From assembly GCA_009926135.1 (NCBI GenBank), contig RFPL01000012.1, forward strand, positions 1-64,000: 64,000 nucleotides of DNA, in the 5' to 3' direction. Made by a program: the position numbers and the translations under genes. Positions within the stretch are counted from its first letter, which is position 1. Each line of letters starts with the position of its first letter. The notes under the pieces are model-generated. The model was not told where the DNA came from. It saw nothing but the letters and a program-made list of their open reading frames with translations, and ran no database searches. Shown piece by piece: positions 25,056-32,852 of this stretch. This stretch comes from Sphingomonadaceae bacterium. Its GTDB lineage: Bacteria > Pseudomonadota > Alphaproteobacteria > Sphingomonadales > Sphingomonadaceae.

Positions 25056-25785
25056 TTGCCCGGCGAGGCCCAAAATTCGGACCTGATCCTGCGTCAGGCA
25101 AAGCAATCGCTGGTCAACAACCGCGATTACGGCGGGCGGCGCAATTCGATCGGACGCCGCTCGGCGGCGCTCAAGCGCGAGCATGCGGCGCGCCAGGTCA
25201 AGCGCGCGCTGGCGACAGTTGGCGGGATCGTGTTTGCCGCCATGGTCGCTGGGCTGATCATCGACGGGATCGGCGTCACCGGCGTGCTGGTGACCATGCT
25301 GGCGATCTTCGCCGCCGTGGCATTTTTCGCTGCCGTACCCAAGCTCAAGGTGCCGACTCGCGAGGCCCTGCGCGGCAGCGATGTGAAGTCGCTGGTCGGC
25401 CGCACCGAACTGTGGCCGCCCCGCCCTCCCCGCCCCGGCCGTGCAGTTGGTCGATCACATCGGCTTGCAGCTCGATGCGCTCGGCAGCCAGCTTGATGGC
25501 CTGACCGACAATGCCCCGGCCGCGGTCGAAGTGCGCAAGCTGGTGGGCGATCACTTGCCCGAACTGATTTCCAGCTACACCGCGATCCCGCGCCATTTGC
25601 GCGGTGAGGCCCAGGGCGGCGGCAGTCCGGATCAGCACCTGATCGATAGCCTGGGCAAGATCAGCGCGGAGATCGACAGCGTAACCCGCCAGCTGGCGAG
25701 CGGCGCGATCGACAACCTGGCGATCAAGACCCGCTATCTCGACTACAAGTACGGTGCAGGCCCCGAGGGAGAGAACGGCCAGTGA
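25056..25785 (+). pseudogene. XpaC-like TelA partner, interrupted by a frameshift
   Basis: The gene starts at TTG 25056 (GGAGGG five bases upstream) and reads through a basic N-terminus and two membrane segments to KVPTREALRGSDVKSLVGRTELW in one frame (to about 25415). The continuation RPALPAPAVQLVDHIGLQLDALGSQLDG... is in another frame and runs to the stop at 25785. The second part ends TRQLASGAIDNLAIKTRYLDYKYG. The two parts look like one protein of about 240 residues in which a single base is extra (or two are missing) within the C-rich run 25414-25440. A GTG at 25441 could restart translation of the second half. It could be a sequencing error or a genuine inactivation. Confidence 0.75.
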
Positions 25786-26075
25786 GGATCGCGATCCCGC
25801 ACAGCATCGGCAAGGACGAAGCCCGCCGCCGGGTGCGTGAGCGATCGGGCGAGATTGCCAACTTCGTTCCCGGCTTTGCCTCAGTCAGCACCGCCTGGGC
25901 CAGCGATGACCGCATGAACCTGACCGTCGGCGCGATGGGTCAGGAATTGACCGGGGCGATCGAGGTAGGAGAGAGTGAAGTGGCCTTCACCATCGAATTG
26001 CCGGCCGCGTTGAGCTTCGTCGAACCGATGATCCGCAGCCAGATCGAGGCCAAGGGCCGCAAGCTGCTGTCCTAA
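25782..26075 (+). CDS. Polyhydroxyalkanoate-system family protein (PHA_gran_rgn)
   Basis: A 97-residue protein starting MRIAIPHSIGKDEARRRVRERSGEI, with the family layout VSTAWASDDRMNLTVGAMGQELTGAIEVG and FTIELPAALSFVEPMIRSQIEAKG. It is annotated in databases as PHA-granule associated, though real function is poorly known. It starts at GTG 25782, overlapping the stop of the frameshifted gene by four bases, so it belongs to the telA operon. The end overlaps the convergent DUF2721 gene within CTAA. Confidence 0.8.
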   Translation: MRIAIPHSIGKDEARRRVRERSGEIANFVPGFASVSTAWASDDRMNLTVGAMGQELTGAIEVGESEVAFTIELPAALSFVEPMIRSQIEAKGRKLLS

Positions 26076-26512
26076 AGGTCGCGTTCAAGTTCCAACAGGC
26101 CAAGCGGGATGCGCAATTGCGCCGAGGCCACGCGCGTCTCGCGCAGGAACAGCAGCAGCGCCCACATCAGCAAGCTGATCGCCACCAGGAACAGGCCCGC
26201 AGCCACCAATTGCAGCCGCACCGCAACGAACTCCTCAAGGAACAGCACCGCGACAGTTACCCCGATCGTCAGACCGCTCAGCACCATCAGGAAGATGGCG
26301 CGCGTGATCAGGTGAATGCGCGTGGCGATGGCGCGCATCTCGATCACCACGGCGTCATGCTCTGGCCCCTCGGTCGCGACATGCACCTTCTGGAGCTCGC
26401 GGGATCGATCGACAATCCGGCCCAGCCGGGTCGACAGCAGGTTCATGATATTGCCGATCGCCACCAGCACGAAGACTGGCGCGAGCGCGAGTTGAATGGT
26501 CTGTGCGATCAT
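26072..26512 (-). CDS. DUF2721-family membrane protein
   Basis: A 146-residue protein with three membrane segments (about residues 5-28, 70-92 and 100-125) and a conserved cytoplasmic stretch NIMNLLSTRLGRIVDRSRELQ that is typical of DUF2721. Function unknown. GCAAGGGGC precedes ATG 26512. It is divergent from the lipocalin gene with about 70 bases between. Confidence 0.82.
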   Translation of the reverse strand: MIAQTIQLALAPVFVLVAIGNIMNLLSTRLGRIVDRSRELQKVHVATEGPEHDAVVIEMRAIATRIHLITRAIFLMVLSGLTIGVTVAVLFLEEFVAVRLQLVAAGLFLVAISLLMWALLLFLRETRVASAQLRIPLGLLELERDL

Positions 26513-26581
26513 GCCCCTTGCATAGGGGTTGTTACCCCCCAGATTCAATGGCTGGCACTGACGCCGGACGGAATGCCTCCC

Positions 26582-27139
26582 ATGACCATGCGCCACCCGA
26601 CCAAGTTTGCCGTTCTCGCGCTCACTGGCGCTACCGCACTGTTGGCTGGCTGCGCGGCGCTGGGGCCTAAGCACCCGATCGGCAACACCGCAGTACCAGA
26701 ACCGGCCAAGCCAGTCGAACTATCGAAGTATCTGGGCCGGTGGTACGAAGTGGCCCGCTATGAGCAGTCGTTCCAGAAGGGCTGCGAGGGCGTCAGCGCA
26801 GACTATGCCTTGCGCGAAGATGGCGTGATCAGCGTCCGCAACGCCTGCCGCAAGCCTGATGGCAAAGTCTCGGTCGCCAGCGGCAAGGCCAAGGTCGTCG
26901 ACCCGGCGACCAATGCCAAGCTCAAGGTCAGCTTCTTCGGCCCGTTCTATGGCGACTACTGGGTGCTCGACCGGGCCGACGATTACTCCTGGGCAATCGT
27001 CGGCGAGCCTTCCGGCCGCTACCTCTGGCTGCTGGCGCGCGAGGCCAGCCCTGCGCCAAGCAGGATCGCGGCGCAGATCGCCCGCGCCAAGGCCCTGGGT
27101 TACGATACCTCGATGCTGATCCGCACCAAGCAGCCCTGA
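26582..27139 (+). CDS. blc: Bacterial lipocalin (Blc-like lipoprotein)
   Basis: A 185-residue outer-membrane lipoprotein. The lipobox is LLAGC (C24 or nearby from this start). The lipocalin signature YLGRWYEVARYEQSFQKGCEGVSADY is at about residues 50-75; later strands include GPFYGDYWVLDRADDYSWAIVGEPSGRYLWLLAR, the standard Blc sequence with its conserved motif. It binds lipids or fatty acids and is linked to membrane repair. Alternative in-frame ATGs lie at 26573 and 26588. Confidence 0.93.
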   Translation: MTMRHPTKFAVLALTGATALLAGCAALGPKHPIGNTAVPEPAKPVELSKYLGRWYEVARYEQSFQKGCEGVSADYALREDGVISVRNACRKPDGKVSVASGKAKVVDPATNAKLKVSFFGPFYGDYWVLDRADDYSWAIVGEPSGRYLWLLAREASPAPSRIAAQIARAKALGYDTSMLIRTKQP

Positions 27140-27149
27140 TCCCCCGGGA

Positions 27150-29078
27150 CTAGCGCCCGCTGGTCAGCAGGCTGTCGACCACGCCGGGGTCAGCCAGGGT
27201 CGAGGTGTCGCCGAGGTTGGAGACATCACCTTCGGCAATCTTGCGCAGGATCCGGCGCATGATCTTGCCCGAGCGGGTCTTGGGCAGAGCCGGAGCAAAG
27301 TGGATCACGTCGGGCGTGGCGATCGGGCCGATCTCGTGACGGACCCATGCAACAAGCTCCTTGCGGACTGCATCGTCCGGCTCTTCGCCGGCGTTGAGCG
27401 TCACGTAAGCGTAGATGCCCTGGCCCTTGATCTCGTGCGGCATGCCGACCACGGCGGCTTCGGCCACCTTGGCGTGGGCAACCAGTGCGCTCTCCACTTC
27501 GGCCGTGCCCATCCGGTGGCCCGAAACGTTGATAACGTCATCGACCCGGCCGGTGATCCAGTAATAGCCGTCCTCGTCGCGCTTGCAGCCATCGCCAGTG
27601 AAGTACTTGCCGCGATAGGTGGTGAAATAGGTCTGGAAGAAGCGCTCGTGATCGCCCCAGACCGTGCGCATCTGGCCCGGCCAGGACTGGGTGATGCAGA
27701 GGTTGCCCTCGGTCGCACCGTCCAGCACGAGGCCCTCGCCATCGACGATCTGCGGCACCACGCCGAACATCGGGAAGCTGGCCGCCCCCGGCTTCAGCGC
27801 ATGGGCACCCGGAAGGGGCGTCATCATGCAGGCGCCGGTTTCGGTCTGCCAATAGGTATCGACGATCGGGCAGCGTTCATCGCCCACCACGCGCCAGTAC
27901 CATTCCCAGGCCTCCGGGTTGATGGGCTCACCGACCGAGCCAAGCAGGCGCAGGCTTGCCCGGCTGGTGGCCTTCACCCAATCGTCGCCCTCGCGCATCA
28001 GGGCGCGCAGCGCGGTCGGCGCGCCATAGAAGATCTCAACCTTGTGGCGGTCCACGATCTCCCAGAAGCGGCTGTGGGTCGGATAGTTCGGCACGCCTTC
28101 GAACATCACCGTGGTCGCGCCGTTGGCGAGCGGGCCATAGACGACATAGGAGTGGCCGGTGACCCAGCCGACATCGGCAGCGCACCAGTAGATCTCACCG
28201 GGGCGGTAATCGAACACGTACTGGTGGGTCATCGCCGCCCAGGTCAGGTAGCCGCCGGTGGTGTGAAGCACGCCCTTGGGCTTGCCGGTGCTGCCCGAGG
28301 TGTAGAGGATGAACAGCGGGTCTTCCGCGCCCATTTCCTCATAGGGGCAAGTGCCCGAGACGGCGTCGCGCTGTTGATGCCACCAATGATCGCGGCCCGC
28401 TGCCATGGTGACCTGATTGCCGACATGGCGCACGACCAGCACCGCCTCAACCCCCGGGCACTGCGCCAGCGCCTCGTCGACATTGGCCTTCAGCGGCACC
28501 AGCTTGCCGCCGCGCATTCCGGCATCGGCAGTGATCAGGAAGTTGCTGTCACAGTCCTGGATTCGCCCCGCGAGCGCCTCTGGGCTGAACCCGCCAAAAA
28601 CGATTGAATGGATTGCCCCGATGCGGCTGCAGGCCAGCATGGCAACGGCCGCCTCAGGCACCATCGGCATGTAGATCGTGATCCGGTCACCGCGCTTGGC
28701 CCCCAGCGCCTTGAGCGCATTGGCCATGCGGCAGACTTCCTCGTGCAGTTCGCGGTAGGTCAGCCGGCGCTGCTTGCTGGCGTCGTCCCCTTCCCAGATG
28801 ATCGCGGTAACATCGCCGCGCTCCGCCAGATGGCGATCAAGGCAATTGGCCGAGACGTTGAGCGTCCCGTCAGAGAACCACTCGATCCCGAAGTCCGCTT
28901 CATCGAACGAGCACTGACTAAGCTTCGACCACGGCTTGATCCAGTCCAGCCGCGCCGATTCCTCTCGCCAGAACGTTTCCGGCGTTTCCAGCGCGGCGCG
29001 GTACTTCTCGGCATAGACCTTGGCGGTGATCTGCGCGCGGGCGGCCCATTCAGCGGGGACGGGGTGGACAGTGGCCAT
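27150..29078 (-). CDS. acs: Acetyl-CoA synthetase
   Basis: A 642-residue AMP-forming acetate-CoA ligase. Motifs: the ATP loop [83 protein letters not shown], and the C-terminal lysine in RSGKIMRR that is reversibly acetylated. Length is standard. The start ATG at 29078 begins [12 protein letters not shown]. It lies 55 bases downstream of tonB in the same direction and may be the last gene of the TonB-receptor operon, but could have its own promoter in the gap. Confidence 0.97.
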   Translation of the reverse strand: MATVHPVPAEWAARAQITAKVYAEKYRAALETPETFWREESARLDWIKPWSKLSQCSFDEADFGIEWFSDGTLNVSANCLDRHLAERGDVTAIIWEGDDASKQRRLTYRELHEEVCRMANALKALGAKRGDRITIYMPMVPEAAVAMLACSRIGAIHSIVFGGFSPEALAGRIQDCDSNFLITADAGMRGGKLVPLKANVDEALAQCPGVEAVLVVRHVGNQVTMAAGRDHWWHQQRDAVSGTCPYEEMGAEDPLFILYTSGSTGKPKGVLHTTGGYLTWAAMTHQYVFDYRPGEIYWCAADVGWVTGHSYVVYGPLANGATTVMFEGVPNYPTHSRFWEIVDRHKVEIFYGAPTALRALMREGDDWVKATSRASLRLLGSVGEPINPEAWEWYWRVVGDERCPIVDTYWQTETGACMMTPLPGAHALKPGAASFPMFGVVPQIVDGEGLVLDGATEGNLCITQSWPGQMRTVWGDHERFFQTYFTTYRGKYFTGDGCKRDEDGYYWITGRVDDVINVSGHRMGTAEVESALVAHAKVAEAAVVGMPHEIKGQGIYAYVTLNAGEEPDDAVRKELVAWVRHEIGPIATPDVIHFAPALPKTRSGKIMRRILRKIAEGDVSNLGDTSTLADPGVVDSLLTSGR

Positions 29079-29133
29079 CGGTAATCTCCCTTTGCCCCTC
29101 CCTTGCCGCCGCCGAGGGCCGCGATCAAGCGGG

Positions 29134-29853
29134 TCAGAAGAAGAATTTCTGCTGCCAGTAGAAGGTCCCGGCCACTGGCTCACCGGCAGCGTTCAGCGCG
29201 GGCTTGAAGCGCAGTCGCTCCCTGGCGAGGCGGCAAGTCACTTCATCCGTCTCCGGCAGGCCGCTGGACTTGTAGATCCGGCAGCTCGTGGCGCGGCCCT
29301 CCGGGCTGATCGTCAGCGCGAGGATCACCGCCTTGCCAATCCGCTCCTCGCGCCCGCCGGGCGGAATCGGGAAGTCGGCGGCGCGGTCGATCCGGCCGGA
29401 AATATGGACCGGCTTGCTCGCTCCGCCGCCCTGCCCGCTGCCGCCCGCCCCGCTGCCGGTGCCAGTTCCGCTACCGCCCGCACCAGTGCCGCTGCCGGCA
29501 TCGCGCGCGCCAGAGGTATCGGCGCTGCCGGTGCTGGAGGCCCGCGGAGCAGGGGCCTTGGCAATTGCCACCTTTGGCTGCTCGGCCTTCACCTCGCGCG
29601 GGACCGCCTTCTTCCCGGCCTCCCCAGCTGCGCCCGCCGGCTTGGGTTCGGGCCGGGGCTCGGGCGGCGGAGGGGGCGCGGTGATCGTGACGGTCAGCGT
29701 GCGGGCGATGGTCTGGGCCACCTGCGCGGTAAAGTCCGGCGCGAAGGCGCGGATCAGCGCCAGGATCGCCGCAAGGTGCAGCAGCGCCACCAGCACGATC
29801 ACACCCAGCTTGACCCGGCGCGGCGGGGTAAGGTCCAGCTCGTCCTCGCTCAT
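29134..29853 (-). CDS. tonB: Energy transducer TonB-family protein
   Basis: A 239-residue TonB. An N-terminal membrane anchor at about residues 15-38, then a Pro-rich stretch ([13 protein letters not shown]), a Gly/Ser/Thr-rich linker of about 40 residues, and a C-terminal TonB domain (about 150-239) with [32 protein letters not shown] and [21 protein letters not shown]. It transmits the proton-motive-force signal to outer-membrane receptors. It is encoded downstream of a TonB-dependent receptor in the same orientation, so it is probably dedicated to that receptor. No exbBD gene is near. Confidence 0.88.
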   Translation of the reverse strand: MSEDELDLTPPRRVKLGVIVLVALLHLAAILALIRAFAPDFTAQVAQTIARTLTVTITAPPPPPEPRPEPKPAGAAGEAGKKAVPREVKAEQPKVAIAKAPAPRASSTGSADTSGARDAGSGTGAGGSGTGTGSGAGGSGQGGGASKPVHISGRIDRAADFPIPPGGREERIGKAVILALTISPEGRATSCRIYKSSGLPETDEVTCRLARERLRFKPALNAAGEPVAGTFYWQQKFFF

Positions 29854-29891
29854 CCAGCCGTTATGACAGGCCGGCCGCCCGATTCAAAGGG

Positions 29892-31250
29892 TTAGGAGAG
29901 CGGCGCGACATCGAATGCGAAGGTCAGCCGCTCCCCTGCGGCGAACGGTTCGGTCGCGTGCCACAGGGTCGAGCCGAACAGCGCCAGGCGGCCCGGCTTT
30001 GGCTCGATCTGCCTGAGCGGCGGCAGGTCCAGGCCAAGTTCCGGAGGGGGGCGGCCGAGCGAAAGCCAGCCGGCGGGCGCTTCGCCCAGCTCATGTGGTT
30101 CGGGCAGGCTGACATAGCAGGCCGAGCTGATCCAGCCGCGCACATGGGTATGGCTGGCGTGGAAGCCCGCCCCGGCGAGCCGGACTGACCAACTGCCCGC
30201 AAAGCGCAGCGGCCCGGTGCCGCGCTCCAGCAGCGGATGGCCGGCCTGATGTGGCAAGCCTACCGCAAAGCCGGCCACGGCGGCCAGTACCTTGTCGCGC
30301 GCCAGCCGGATCGCCGGATCGGGGTGGAAAAACAGCTGCCGGTCGGTCTGGGTACCCCCGCGCACCGACTGTTCGGGATAGGGCGCCTTCATCCGGTGAA
30401 GGCGGCGCAGGGCAACGGCCAGATCGGCCAGCTGTTGCGGCGTGATGTCCAGATCGACCGCCGCCGCGTGCAGCGGATCGCCATCGAGCCAGCCAGCCTG
30501 CGGATCACCCCGCAAACGCCAGCACAGCCCGACATAGGGCCAGAACATCCGCGCCGGCGGGCCACTCAAGTGGCGCTGGGCAATCTCCAGTGCCGCGTCG
30601 GGATGCCCGGTCCGCAGCAGGTAGCGAACATGGCAGAGGTCGGTCCCCGGATCGGCGAGCGCGGTGTAGGGCGCGAAATCGGGAATGCCTTGGCCGCTTT
30701 CGGCGGTCAGGAAGAGAGCCGACAGCGCCAGTCCTTGCGAGGGCGGACAGGCTAGCTGCGCCCCGGCGAGGACCTTCTGCGCTGCGGTCCAGTCCTTGCG
30801 CGTCGCATGCTGCTGGAACCAGCCGAGCCACAGCGCGGTGTTGGCAGGGTCACGCGCGGTTGCCTCTGCGAAAGAGCGGTCCCATCCATCAGTCTCGCCA
30901 TTGGTGATCCGCATCGCGCTCAGCGTCCGGTGCCCGTCGAGCCAACCGGGATGCTGCGCCAGCACGCCCCCCAGCAGGGCCTCCGCCGCAGGGCCATCCC
31001 CTTCCGCCGCCAGTGCCAGCGCGTGGTTGCGGATCAGGTCAGGCTGGCCGGGCAGCAGGGTCGCGGCCCGCTCGAACAGGTCAGCGGCGGGCTGCCAGGC
31101 CTCGAAGGCGATCTGGGCGTGGCCAAAAGCGACTTGCGGGCTGGCCGGATCAAGCCGCGCCGCCTCGGCAATTTCCTCCAGCGCCGCGTCGATATCCTGA
31201 TCGGCCAGCAATGCCGCCGCCCGGCTGACGCGCTGCGCGGTATCGGTCAT
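29892..31250 (-). CDS. TPR protein with C-terminal 2OG-Fe(II) oxygenase-like domain
   Basis: A 452-residue protein. The N-terminal 260 residues are TPR-like helical pairs (AALLADQDIDAALEEIAEAARLDPASPQ). The C-terminal domain resembles the putative 2-oxoglutarate/Fe(II) oxygenase family 5: SWSVRLAGAGFHASHTHVRGWISSACYVSLPE supplies two histidines, and the end (GRLALFGSTLWHATEPF, GERLTFAFDVAP) supplies the distal His and an Arg. It overlaps the upstream halogenase-like gene by four bases (ATGA). This gene type commonly travels with TonB receptors and halogenase-like genes in sphingomonads; the substrate is unknown. Confidence 0.78.
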   Translation of the reverse strand: MTDTAQRVSRAAALLADQDIDAALEEIAEAARLDPASPQVAFGHAQIAFEAWQPAADLFERAATLLPGQPDLIRNHALALAAEGDGPAAEALLGGVLAQHPGWLDGHRTLSAMRITNGETDGWDRSFAEATARDPANTALWLGWFQQHATRKDWTAAQKVLAGAQLACPPSQGLALSALFLTAESGQGIPDFAPYTALADPGTDLCHVRYLLRTGHPDAALEIAQRHLSGPPARMFWPYVGLCWRLRGDPQAGWLDGDPLHAAAVDLDITPQQLADLAVALRRLHRMKAPYPEQSVRGGTQTDRQLFFHPDPAIRLARDKVLAAVAGFAVGLPHQAGHPLLERGTGPLRFAGSWSVRLAGAGFHASHTHVRGWISSACYVSLPEPHELGEAPAGWLSLGRPPPELGLDLPPLRQIEPKPGRLALFGSTLWHATEPFAAGERLTFAFDVAPLS

Positions 31251-32743
31251 GCCTTGCAGTGCTGGTCGATGAAGGCCTGATGGCTGGGCTGGCGGGCCGC
31301 CTCGGTGGCCATGGCGCTGCGGAGCTTGCCCAGCCACTCACGCCCACTTGGCCGGTAGGCACCCAGCGGATCGGTCCCTTCGGGCAAGTTGAACTGGCCG
31401 ATGTGGACCGCGTGCCAGCTTGGCGGGGCAAACAGGTCCATCTCGCGCGGGATATGCCGGCCATAGCGGCGGAAGTGGTCGATCTTGAAGGTCAGGGTGT
31501 CCGGAATTTCCATCGCAGCAGTATGCCGCCACATCGGTTCATCACGGTCCATCAGCTTGTAATGCAGGACGATGAAATCGCGGATGCGCTCCATCTCGGT
31601 GGTGGCGATGTGATTGTATTCGGCGATCACCGTCGGATCGAAACTGGTGTCCGGGAACAGCGCGAGCAGCTTCGATATGCCGGCCTGGATCAGGTGCAGG
31701 CTGGTCGATTCGAGCGGCTCAAGGAACCCGCTGGACAGACCGACCGCCACCACGTTCCTGTCCCAGAATTTGCGACGCATGCCGGTGGTGAAGCGCAGCC
31801 GGTTCGGATCGGCCAGCGGCTTGCCGTCTAGGTTGGCAAGCAACACGTCGAGCGCCGCCTCATCGCTGGTGAACTGGCTGGAATAGACGTGGCCGTTGCC
31901 GGTGCGGTGCTGCAGCGGGATGCGCCACTGCCATCCGGCCTCGCGCGCGGTCGAGCGGGTGTAGGGGGTGAAATCACCCGCCTTCTCGCAGGGAACGGCG
32001 ACGGCGCGGTCGCAGGGCAGCCAGTGCGACCAGTCGACATAACCAGCCTGAAGCGCGCCTTCGATCAGCAAGCCCCGGAAACCCGAGCAGTCGATGAACA
32101 GCTCGGCCTCGAGGTTGCGGCCGTCTTCCAAGGTCACGCCGGTCACAAAGCCGGTCTCGCCATGCTGCTGGACCGAACCGATCTTGCCTTCGTGCCGCAC
32201 TACGCCGCGTGCCTCGGAATAGGCGCGCAGGTAGCGGGCATAGAGCCCGGCATCGAAATGATAGGCATAGTCGAAGGTCGAAAGGACCGAGCGCGGATCG
32301 CCGCTTGGCCGGACAAAGCGGTTTGCCCGGGCCAGGTGCCAGGCCATCGCATGCTCGTCGAACTCGGCTGTCTCTCCTGCGGCCCTGGCCAGCAGCCAGT
32401 GCTGGTGGACCGGCACCACGTCAAACGCACGGCCATGCGGGCCGAAGGGGTGGAAATAGCGGTGGCCCTGGCGGCCCCAGTTCACGAACTCGATCCCCAG
32501 CTTGTAGCTCGCCTGGGTGCGCTTCATGAATTCGGCTTCGTCGATGCCGAGCATCTGGTTGAAGGTGCGGATCGGCGGGATCGTCGCCTCGCCCACCCCG
32601 ACCGTGCCGATCTCCTCGCTCTCGATCAGGGCAATCTCGCAGCCTTGGGTCAGGTTGGCAGAGAGCGCCGCCGCCGTCATCCATCCGGCCGAGCCGCCGC
32701 CGACGATCAGGATCCTGCGGATGGGTTGTGCCTGTGAAGCCAT
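31247..32743 (-). CDS. Flavin-dependent tryptophan halogenase-family protein
   Basis: A 498-residue FAD protein. The FAD loop GGGSAGWMTAAAL is at residues 15-27. The halogenase lysine is K81 in ASYKLGIEFVNW. The signature WxWxIP is GWQWRIPLQHRTGNGHVYSS, and the glutamate loop is FLEPLESTSLHLIQ. All three halogenase hallmarks are kept, so the chemistry could be active. No natural-product synthetase is near, and the genetic partners are a TonB receptor, a 2OG-oxygenase-like protein and TonB. ATG 32743 is used; ATG 32761 is also possible. Confidence 0.85.
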   Translation of the reverse strand: MASQAQPIRRILIVGGGSAGWMTAAALSANLTQGCEIALIESEEIGTVGVGEATIPPIRTFNQMLGIDEAEFMKRTQASYKLGIEFVNWGRQGHRYFHPFGPHGRAFDVVPVHQHWLLARAAGETAEFDEHAMAWHLARANRFVRPSGDPRSVLSTFDYAYHFDAGLYARYLRAYSEARGVVRHEGKIGSVQQHGETGFVTGVTLEDGRNLEAELFIDCSGFRGLLIEGALQAGYVDWSHWLPCDRAVAVPCEKAGDFTPYTRSTAREAGWQWRIPLQHRTGNGHVYSSQFTSDEAALDVLLANLDGKPLADPNRLRFTTGMRRKFWDRNVVAVGLSSGFLEPLESTSLHLIQAGISKLLALFPDTSFDPTVIAEYNHIATTEMERIRDFIVLHYKLMDRDEPMWRHTAAMEIPDTLTFKIDHFRRYGRHIPREMDLFAPPSWHAVHIGQFNLPEGTDPLGAYRPSGREWLGKLRSAMATEAARQPSHQAFIDQHCKA

Positions 32744-32769
32744 TGTTCGTTCGCTTGCCATGAAAGAAA

Positions 32770-32804
32770 GCGGGCGGGAAGCAGCCAAAGCCGTTCCCGC
32801 CCGC
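32770..32804 (-). terminator. Hairpin between receptor and halogenase-like gene (attenuator or leaky terminator)
   Basis: A perfect 11-bp stem (GCGGGCGGGAA pairing with TTCCCGCCCGC) with a 13-base loop lies 49 bases after the receptor stop. On the minus strand it is followed by CTTTCTTTC, a broken T tract. It probably reduces read-through so that the receptor is made in excess over the downstream enzymes. Confidence 0.6.
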
Positions 32805-32814
32805 GAAGTGCCGC

Positions 32815-32837
32815 GGCCCGCCTGGAGTTGGCGGGCC
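32815..32837 (-). terminator. Second small hairpin just after the receptor stop
   Basis: An 8-bp stem, GGCCCGCC with GGCGGGCC around a 7-base loop, lies 16 bases after the receptor stop and 11 bases before the larger hairpin. It may protect the receptor mRNA 3' end or assist attenuation. Confidence 0.4.
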
Positions 32838-32852
32838 CGGTGGAGAACAACC

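Noticed and set aside
31247..32743. The halogenase-like gene as part of a natural-product cluster
   Set aside because: No peptide or polyketide synthetase, carrier protein or tailoring set is near; partners are sugar-uptake genes.
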